64,000 bases of DNA from SCN-70-22 sp046327755 (lineage in GTDB: Bacteria; Gemmatimonadota; Gemmatimonadetes; Gemmatimonadales; Gemmatimonadaceae): NCBI GenBank assembly GCA_046327755.1, contig JAXLXW010000006.1, positions 124,001 to 188,000 of the forward strand, written 5' to 3'. The translations under genes and the position numbers were made by a program. Shown here in pieces: positions 52,030-58,239 of the stretch; the stretch's first letter is position 1, and each line of letters opens with the position of its first letter. Under the pieces are notes generated by a model. It was not told where the DNA came from, ran no database searches, and saw only the letters and a program-made list of their open reading frames with translations.

Positions 52030-52797
52030 CGCTGCCGTCGGCGCGGCGGGCGCGCGGCAGCGCCCGCCGCGACCGCCGTACGACTTGATCACGGCGTCCA
52101 TCCCCTTCACGAAGACGTCCGTGGGGAGCGCCCCGGGGATCACTTCGCCGTTGATGAAGAAGGTTGGCGTCCCGCGCACCATCAGCGTGCGCGCCAGGAC
52201 GTTGTTGCGCGCCAACTGCTCGCTCGCCCCCTTTCCCTTCATGCATGCGGTGAACTTCGCGATGTCCAGCTTCACCTGCTGCGCGTAGCTGAACATCTGG
52301 CCGCGCGGATCGCCGGCCTTCATCCACTCCTTCCGCTTGTCGTACAGCACGTCGTGCATCGGAAAGAATCGCCCCTGCTCGGCGGCGCAGATCGAGGCTT
52401 CCGCCGCGTGCCCCGAGTTGGGGAAGGTGCCGAGCGTGAAGGGGACGAACTTCCAATAGACGCGCCCCTTGTTGATGTAGAGTGAGTCGAAGACCGGGAG
52501 CGTCTCGCGGAAGAACTTCTCGCAGTAGCCGCACCCGAAGTCGGCGAACTCCACGACCCAGACATCCGCCGAAGGGTTCCCCCGCTGGTAGCCCACGCCG
52601 TCGAGTGCGAGGGTGCGATCTCCCGCCTTGACGAGCATGCGGGACACCATCTGTCCTTCGACAGTCGTCGTGGCGAGCGAGAGCGCGACGATGGCGCCCA
52701 GGACGGCATGGATCGCGGCGCGCCGTGACATATGCGGGGAGCGCAGCTGGAGGCGCGTGCCGAGGCGCCGGGCGAGCGGGCGTGGGAGGAGCGTCAT
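51124..52797 (-). CDS. DsbA/thioredoxin-like periplasmic oxidoreductase; frame has no stop until 51124
   Basis: ATG 52797 has GAGGA 5 bases upstream. The protein opens with a basic, hydrophobic export signal (to about residue 48) and a DsbA-type domain (55-243): FADFGCGYC with Cys89 and Cys92, and RGTPTFFING as the cis-Pro loop. The domain ends near 52070, exactly where a hairpin terminator (52043-52070) lies. The reading frame nevertheless stays open for about 315 more codons on the antisense strand of the S9 peptidase gene. That extension is Arg/His-rich and looks like a frame shadow. A one-base indel would expose a TAG a few dozen bases on. I take the real product to be about 245-260 residues. 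Confidence 0.65.
   Translation of the reverse strand: MTLLPRPLARRLGTRLQLRSPHMSRRAAIHAVLGAIVALSLATTTVEGQMVSRMLVKAGDRTLALDGVGYQRGNPSADVWVVEFADFGCGYCEKFFRETLPVFDSLYINKGRVYWKFVPFTLGTFPNSGHAAEASICAAEQGRFFPMHDVLYDKRKEWMKAGDPRGQMFSYAQQVKLDIAKFTACMKGKGASEQLARNNVLARTLMVRGTPTFFINGEVIPGALPTDVFVKGMDAVIKSYGGRGGRCRAPAAPTAALLHRSLELAIEVGGDRRVHSPLVGVTHPVVRIVDDDHLLVLDPLRRESPRQVHRLREAHVAVVVAVDQEDGRLPRLHARNRRRLPRDLHRLVAIGGLEPVGPAHRRGERGAGSRGRCRHVVHAVDIDPRGEEVGVATERQRGEVATVRPAVDPDLRTVHLRERAQVERRRLHVEVLAGAARPGIRRLVELVAVADAEPVVDGEDHVPARRQVLVHGVGVRVVVGVVPPQQHLPRRAAVHVDDGRPSRRGPAARGRTGVEELRMHQDAILAGVADGLGRDELRGGEVGGDAIGGEGACGPAA
52043..52070. terminator. Bidirectional hairpin between S9 peptidase and DsbA-like genes
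   Basis: GCGGCGGGCGC pairs perfectly with GCGCCCGCCGC over a 6-base loop. It sits 14 bases past the peptidase stop and coincides with the end of the DsbA domain on the other strand. An overlapping alternative stem GCGCTGCCG/CGGCAGCGC (52029-52063) also exists. Confidence 0.65.
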
Positions 52798-52963
52798 GGT
52801 ATCCTCAAGCTAGCGGGGAGCGACACCGGCGGAATGGGGGTGGCGGGTGCGCGCGCCCGTTCCCGTGACGGCGGGCGCGAGCGGAGTGGGTGGCCGCGAG
52901 TCGGGGGAGCGAAATGGTGGCCCATCGTGTTCATTCCAGTGGATCCCAACCACGAGGGCGAAC

Positions 52964-53494
52964 GTGCAGGGCACGTCACGGCTTGCGACGTTAGGCGGCG
53001 GGTGCTTCTGGTGCCTTGAGGCGGTCTACCAGGAGGTCGATGGCGTCACGGCGATCGTCTCCGGGTATGCCGGCGGGCACGTCGCGAACCCGACATACGA
53101 ACAGGTGTGCGACAAGAAGACCGGCCACGCCGAGGTGGTGCAACTCACCTATGACCCGGCGCGTGTGTCCTATCGGGCGCTGCTCGAGGTCTTCTTCGCG
53201 ATCCACGACCCAACGACGCCGGACCAGCAGGGGAACGACATCGGTCCGCAGTACCGCTCCGTGATCTTCACGCACGACGACGAGCAGGCACGCGAGGCGC
53301 AGGCGATCATCGACGAACTGGCGACGGAGCAGGTCTTTCCCTCGCCGATCGTCACGGAGGTGCGCCCGCTCCCCGTGTTCTATCCGGCCGAAGCCTACCA
53401 CCAGGACTACTTCCGGCAGCACGCGCGACAGCCGTACTGCGCCTTCGTCATCGCCCCCAAGCTGGCCAAGTTCCGGAAGCGGTTTGCGAAGTGA
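52964..53494 (+). CDS. msrA: Peptide-methionine (S)-S-oxide reductase
   Basis: 176 residues starting at GTG 52964; GAGGGCGAAC upstream fits a ribosome site, and the start puts GGGCFWC at residues 11-17 with catalytic Cys14, as usual. VSGYAGG, TYEQVC, GHAEVV, FFAIHDPTT, DIGPQYRS and the Tyr/His substrate-site YPAEAYHQDY are all present. A C-terminal Cys in QPYCAF may resolve the disulfide. It repairs oxidised methionine. No signal peptide, so probably cytoplasmic. It is divergent from the DsbA-like gene. Confidence 0.93.
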   Translation: MQGTSRLATLGGGCFWCLEAVYQEVDGVTAIVSGYAGGHVANPTYEQVCDKKTGHAEVVQLTYDPARVSYRALLEVFFAIHDPTTPDQQGNDIGPQYRSVIFTHDDEQAREAQAIIDELATEQVFPSPIVTEVRPLPVFYPAEAYHQDYFRQHARQPYCAFVIAPKLAKFRKRFAK

Positions 53495-53515
53495 GCGAGC
53501 GATGACGCGATCGCG

Positions 53516-54868
53516 CTACGATGAGAGCGCGAGGCGCTCGCTCTCCCGGAGTGCGATGGCGGTCGTATTGTAGGCGATCCCCGCCGCCAGCATCTCCTGC
53601 TGGTTCCAGAGCCAGAGCGGGTCGATCACGATGGGGCGCGCCATGAGGCGCCGCACGCGCGTGAAGTCGGTGGCGCGGATGGCTGGGAGGTCGCACAGCA
53701 CGACCAGCGCGTCGGCACCCGCCAGCGCCGCCATGGGCGAGTCCGAGAGGTCGGCCAGGTTGCCTAACGCGTAACGCACCGCATCGTGGATGCCCGGGGC
53801 ATGGACCACTACGTGCGCCCCCGACGAAAGCAGGGCACGCGCGACCTGCAGTCCCAGCGTGTCGTGGTCACCCTCGTCATCGCCCCTCCCGGCGAGCCCC
53901 CACACCGCGATGCGCTTGCCGTCGAGGTCATCGCCGATTGCGCCGTGCAGCCGCTGCAGGATGCTCTCCAGGGTACGCGGGACCTGCTCGATCGCGGCGG
54001 CCACCGACCACGGCGCACACCCCCACGCCGTCGAGAGTTCGGCCATCGCCCGCGCGTCGCGCAGGTCGCCGGCCGCGGGTGAGGCGCGCATCGCCGCGCC
54101 GAGCGCCAGCGAATGCCACTCGCCAGCCGCAACCGACTCCAGCTCGCGCAGCACCTCGGCGATGTTGGCCCCCCCCTCCTCGCAGAAGTTCGCCACCTCA
54201 CGCGCCAGCGACTGCACCACCACCTGCATCGACGCGGCCGCGTAGCGCATCGCTTCGGCGCTGCGTTCGCTCACGGTCACCAGCGCACTCCCCTGGCGCA
54301 CGAACGGGGCGTACAGCTTTCGCAGCACGCGCAGGGCGTGCTCGCTGTTGCCACCCACGACAATCCGCTCCGGCGTGAGTGCCTGGTGCAACGTCGTGCG
54401 GCGCAGGTGCATCGACGGGAGGGTGACGACGTCGAAATCGCGCCCGGCCCGGCGCCCCTCCTCCTCGAGGATCGTCCGGATCAGCTGCGTCCCCCCCGGC
54501 CGCAACGTCCCGGCCACGCCCACCACCGTGTACGGTCGCACGAGTGACGCCAGGCGACCGGCCATCGTGGCCCACGCCGACATGTCCGTCACGCCGTCGT
54601 TGTTCGTCGGCGACGGGAGCGCGAGGACGATCACCTCGGCGCCGCGAACGCCGTCCGACAGGCTTGCACTGAACTCCAGCCGCAGCTCCTCTGCATTGCG
54701 CCGTACGGCCTCCGTCAGCTCCGGCTCGTGCGGATGGAGAATGCCCTCGCGCAGCCTGGCGATACGATTGCGATCCGAATCGACGACGGTGACGGAATGA
54801 CCAACTTCGGACAGCGAGGCCGCGGTGACCAGCCCGGTGTGGCCGGTTCCGATGATGGCGACTTTCAT
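53516..54868 (-). CDS. UDP-glucose/GDP-mannose dehydrogenase-like protein lacking the catalytic cysteine
   Basis: 450 residues; AGGAG lies 7 bases upstream of ATG 54868. The N-terminal Rossmann fold (KVAIIGTGHTGLVTAASLSEVGH, VVDSDRNRIARL, LALPSPT) and the C-terminal NAD-like domain (IAVWGLAGRGDDEGDHD, VVLCDLPAIR) match the nucleotide-sugar dehydrogenase family. The central helix has EAMRYAAASMQVV where active enzymes have an E-K-N pattern, and the GGSCFPKD cysteine loop is replaced by LGAAMRASPAAGD. It is therefore unlikely to oxidise a sugar nucleotide by the standard route. It may have become regulatory or changed substrate. It ends 21 bases from the msrA stop. Confidence 0.8.
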   Translation of the reverse strand: MKVAIIGTGHTGLVTAASLSEVGHSVTVVDSDRNRIARLREGILHPHEPELTEAVRRNAEELRLEFSASLSDGVRGAEVIVLALPSPTNNDGVTDMSAWATMAGRLASLVRPYTVVGVAGTLRPGGTQLIRTILEEEGRRAGRDFDVVTLPSMHLRRTTLHQALTPERIVVGGNSEHALRVLRKLYAPFVRQGSALVTVSERSAEAMRYAAASMQVVVQSLAREVANFCEEGGANIAEVLRELESVAAGEWHSLALGAAMRASPAAGDLRDARAMAELSTAWGCAPWSVAAAIEQVPRTLESILQRLHGAIGDDLDGKRIAVWGLAGRGDDEGDHDTLGLQVARALLSSGAHVVVHAPGIHDAVRYALGNLADLSDSPMAALAGADALVVLCDLPAIRATDFTRVRRLMARPIVIDPLWLWNQQEMLAAGIAYNTTAIALRESERLALSS

Positions 54869-55222
54869 GTCGAGCTCCTGGGGGTCCCGTTTCCCCTAAG
54901 CAAGCGGCGCGGCACTTCACTCACCGCCGACTTTCGACCGACGGTGCCAGTCGCTCGACGAATGCCCCGCAGACGGCGACGAACGCGGGCGTCCGCCGAC
55001 CGACCCGCTCCACCCCCCCGCGCGGTGCACCTGCGGGGCGTCGCCGCCCCGCGGGCCCGGTGGTGGCTGCGCCCGCGCGCGTGCCCTGCCGACACTACAG
55101 GGGGGCACCGACTCGCGCGCGCGGCGAGCGCGCGCGGCGAGCGCGTGCGGCGAGCGCGTGCGGGCGACGCGCGCCACCCGGAGCATCGCGCCCCACCACC
55201 GCCAGACACGACGCCACCACCC
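54869..55222. other. 354-base spacer with 13-bp tandem array
   Basis: Holds the promoter of the dehydrogenase-like gene and a 13-base tandem repeat at 55115-55167. The kinase frame is open through it, but the repeat unit is not a multiple of three and the translation is Arg/Pro-rich, so I regard it as non-coding. Confidence 0.5.
55115..55167. repeat. Four 13-bp GC-rich tandem repeats
   Basis: Units GCGCGCGCGGCGA, GCGCGCGCGGCGA, GCGCGTGCGGCGA and a 14-base variant follow each other directly, 56 bases before the presumed GTG start of the hybrid kinase. Confidence 0.8.
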
Positions 55223-57238
55223 GTGCACGATCCGGTCAACTTCCGACTCCAGGTTCTGATCGCCAGCCTGAACGAGGCGGTGCTCGTCGAGGATGAGCGC
55301 CGTCTCATCTCGCTCACGAACCGCGCCTTCTGCCAGATGTTCGGCATCCCCGCGCCGCCGGAAGCGTTGATCGGGATGGACTGCTCGCGGGCCGCCGAGG
55401 AGTCGAAGGGGCACTTCCTCGATCCCGAGGCGTTCGTGGTGCGCGTGCAGGCGATCCTCGCGGCACGCGAGGTCGTGATTGGCGATCGGTTGGAGATGGT
55501 GGATGGCCGCGTCCTCGAGCGCGACTACGTCCCGGTCTTCCAGGACGGCGGGTATCTCGGGCACCTGTGGAAGTACCGCGACATCACCGCGCAGGTGCGG
55601 AACGAGGAGAAGCTGCGCGAGGCGATGCACGTCGCCGAACACTCGGCGCGAGCCAAGGAGCGCTTCCTCGCCAACATGAGCCACGAGATCCGGACGCCGC
55701 TCAACGCGGTGATCGGGACCGCGCACCTCCTGGCCTCGACGCCGCTCGACGGGTTGCAGCAGCGCTATGTCGATGCGATCCGGTACTCCGCCGATACGCT
55801 GCTCTCCCTCATCAACGACATCCTCGACCTCACGAAGATCGGGACCGGCAACCTCGTCTTCGAGTCGATCCCCTTCCGGCTGCGGGAACTGGTCACCTCC
55901 GCCGCCGAAGGGTTGCGCACCACGGCGTCGGCCAAGGGGCTGTCGTTGCAGCTGGAGCTGGATGCGGCGCTGCCGGCAGTGGTGCAGGGCGATCCCACCC
56001 GCCTCACGCAGGTCCTCCTCAACCTGCTGTCCAACGCCGTCAAGTTCACGGAGCGTGGCAGCGTCACGCTGGCCGCGCGCGTGGCCGCGGCGGACGGCGA
56101 GCGGCGCGTCCTCGAGTTTCGCGTGCGCGACACCGGGATCGGGATTGCCCCGCACAACCGCGAGTCCATCTTCGACCGCTTCACGCAGGAGCGTGGCGAC
56201 ACCACGCGCCGCTACGGCGGCACCGGGTTGGGGCTCGCCATCGTGCGCGAGCTCGTCACGCGCCAGGGAGGCGATGTGCGCGTGGAGAGCGAGGTGGGGG
56301 CGGGGAGCACCTTCATCGTCACGCTTCCCGTGCAGCTGGCGGAAATGCCGCCGCTCTCGGCGAGCAGCGCGGGTGGCGGAGAGGTCGTCGACCTGTCGGG
56401 CGTGCGCGTCTTCCTGGTCGAGGACAATGCGCTCAACCAGTTCGTCGCCACACAGCTCCTCTCGCGCGCCGGTGCAACGATCGAGGTGGCGGACAACGGC
56501 CTCCACGCGATCGAGCGGCTGCGCACCGACCGCGCCTTCGACGTGATCCTGATGGACATCCAGATGCCCGAGATGGACGGATTCGAGGCGACGCGGCGCA
56601 TCCGGCGCGACCTGGGCATCGCGGGGCGCGATCTCCCGATCCTCGCCCTCACGGCGTCGGCGCTGGTGGAGCAACGGGCCAAGGCGGTCGAGGTGGGGAT
56701 GGACGACTTCGTGATGAAGCCGTTCGACCCCGACGACCTCAAACGACGAATTGCGAGCGCCGTCTGGCGCGCCCGCAAGGCCCGTGAGCTCGCCCAGGGC
56801 GACGGGTCGCCGGCGCATGGCGCCGGCGGCGCCGAGCACGATGCGCCACCGACGGACGAGTCGACCGCGATCGACTTCTCGGTGCTCGAAGCGCAAACGC
56901 TCGGGCAGCCGGAGTTCACCGTCGAGATGATCGACGTCTTCCTCGAGAACATGCCGCCGCAGTGGGCCGCGGTGCGCGCTGCGGCGGCAGTGATGGATCG
57001 CCCGGCGCTGCATGCGGCCGCCCACAAGCTCAAGTCGGCGAGCGCGGTGGTGGGGGCGCAGTCCCTGCGAGACACCTTGGAGACGCTGGAGGAGTTGGCA
57101 CCGTCGGCGTCGGAGCCGCAGGTCGCGGTCCTCGTCCACGAGGCGTTGGTACAAGGCGACGCCGTGCGGCGCTCGCTCCTGCATGCGCGCGCACGGTACG
57201 CCGGGCAGTGTGGGGACGACGGAGCGGGAACGACATGA
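55223..57238 (+). CDS. Hybrid histidine kinase with PAS, HisKA, HATPase, REC and Hpt
   Basis: 671 residues if started at GTG 55223 (MHDPVNF), where the PAS domain begins (about 5-125; ATG 54962 is the other option). HisKA: FLANMSHEIRTPLN, His154. HATPase: NAVKFTERG, DTGIGIAP, GTGLGLAIV (255-370). Receiver: FLVEDNALNQ, Asp445 in VILMDIQMPEMDG, Lys499. Hpt domain near the end with His601 in AAAHKLKSASAVVG. All steps of a His-Asp-His relay are thus on one chain. It overlaps the LytTR regulator by ATGA and most likely feeds its phosphate to it. No membrane helix. Confidence 0.88.
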   Translation: MHDPVNFRLQVLIASLNEAVLVEDERRLISLTNRAFCQMFGIPAPPEALIGMDCSRAAEESKGHFLDPEAFVVRVQAILAAREVVIGDRLEMVDGRVLERDYVPVFQDGGYLGHLWKYRDITAQVRNEEKLREAMHVAEHSARAKERFLANMSHEIRTPLNAVIGTAHLLASTPLDGLQQRYVDAIRYSADTLLSLINDILDLTKIGTGNLVFESIPFRLRELVTSAAEGLRTTASAKGLSLQLELDAALPAVVQGDPTRLTQVLLNLLSNAVKFTERGSVTLAARVAAADGERRVLEFRVRDTGIGIAPHNRESIFDRFTQERGDTTRRYGGTGLGLAIVRELVTRQGGDVRVESEVGAGSTFIVTLPVQLAEMPPLSASSAGGGEVVDLSGVRVFLVEDNALNQFVATQLLSRAGATIEVADNGLHAIERLRTDRAFDVILMDIQMPEMDGFEATRRIRRDLGIAGRDLPILALTASALVEQRAKAVEVGMDDFVMKPFDPDDLKRRIASAVWRARKARELAQGDGSPAHGAGGAEHDAPPTDESTAIDFSVLEAQTLGQPEFTVEMIDVFLENMPPQWAAVRAAAAVMDRPALHAAAHKLKSASAVVGAQSLRDTLETLEELAPSASEPQVAVLVHEALVQGDAVRRSLLHARARYAGQCGDDGAGTT

Positions 57239-57990
57239 CGCGAACCGTCGCCTCGCCCCCGGCCGCACTGCGCGCCCTCGTGGTCGACGACGACCCCGTG
57301 TCGCGCGCCCTCCTCGCGCGCTACATCGGGCAGCACGACGCGTTGCAGCTCGCGGCATCGTGCGAATCCGCGCTCGCGGCAGTTCCCCTTCTCCGCGCGG
57401 GCGAGGTGGACGTCGTCTTCCTCGACGTGGAGATGCCGGAGATGTCCGGGCTCGAGCTCGTGCGCGCCCTCGACGCCTGTCCCGCCATCGTCCTGGTCAC
57501 CGGCAAGGCGCACTACGCCGTCGAGGCGTTCGCCGTCGCCGTCACCGACTATCTCCTCAAGCCAGTGCAGTACCCACGCTTCCTGCAGGCCGTCGAACGC
57601 GTGGTGCGCCAGCGCCAGCAGGAAATCGCCCCCGCGCGTCCCGCCCCCGTCGCGGCCCGCCGCCCCGATGTGGAGACGCGCGATGTGCTCTTCGCGCGCA
57701 TCGACGGGCGACTCGTACGCATCCCCCTGGCCGAGGTGCACTGGGTCGAGGCCAAGGGCGACTACGTCCTCCTTCACGCCCCCAAGCGGCGCTACATGGT
57801 GCACGCGACCATGAAGACGATGGAGGAACGGTTGCCGCCGGGCGACTTCGTCAGGGTGCACCGATCGCACATCGTCCGCGTTGATCGTATCGTCGACCTC
57901 GAGGACACCACGATCGTCGTGGAACGCGAGGTCATTCCGGTGGGGGCATCGTATCGCGAAGGATTGATGTCGCGCCTGAATACGCTCTAA
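57235..57990 (+). CDS. LytTR-family response regulator
   Basis: 251 residues. A receiver domain (1-125) has the acidic pair in LVVDDDPVSR, phospho-Asp64 in VVFLDVEMPEMSG, and KPVQYPRF with the conserved Lys. The LytTR DNA-binding domain (about 150-250) contains FARIDGRLVRIPLAEVHWVEAKGDYVLLH and the FVRVHRSHIVRVDRI core. Its ATG overlaps the upstream kinase stop, so the pair is a dedicated relay. LytTR regulators often control extracellular polymers, bacteriocins or virulence factors; the target here is unknown. Confidence 0.92.
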   Translation: MTRTVASPPAALRALVVDDDPVSRALLARYIGQHDALQLAASCESALAAVPLLRAGEVDVVFLDVEMPEMSGLELVRALDACPAIVLVTGKAHYAVEAFAVAVTDYLLKPVQYPRFLQAVERVVRQRQQEIAPARPAPVAARRPDVETRDVLFARIDGRLVRIPLAEVHWVEAKGDYVLLHAPKRRYMVHATMKTMEERLPPGDFVRVHRSHIVRVDRIVDLEDTTIVVEREVIPVGASYREGLMSRLNTL

Positions 57991-58239
57991 TGATCCGACG
58001 CAGGAACCGGCCGGCGGCTGCGGCCGTTGGCTCGGCAGGCTACGTGCGCGTCAGACAGTCCACACGCGCAGCATCGTCGATGTAACCCGCGTCACCTCGC
58101 GCTCGTCACTCGTCTTGGGCGGAGGGCCGGGATCGGTCGCACACATGAAGATCCTCTCATCGTCGGTCGCATCGACGACGGCCAACACAAACGCCCGATC
58201 GCGCGTTGGACTGGCGAGGCTGCTTCGCCGGCGACTCCC

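Noticed and set aside
54728..55222. N-terminal extension of the PAS/Hpt kinase
   Set aside because: Starts within the dehydrogenase-like gene on the other strand, is Arg/Pro-rich and crosses a 13-base tandem array; the PAS domain begins at the GTG at 55223.
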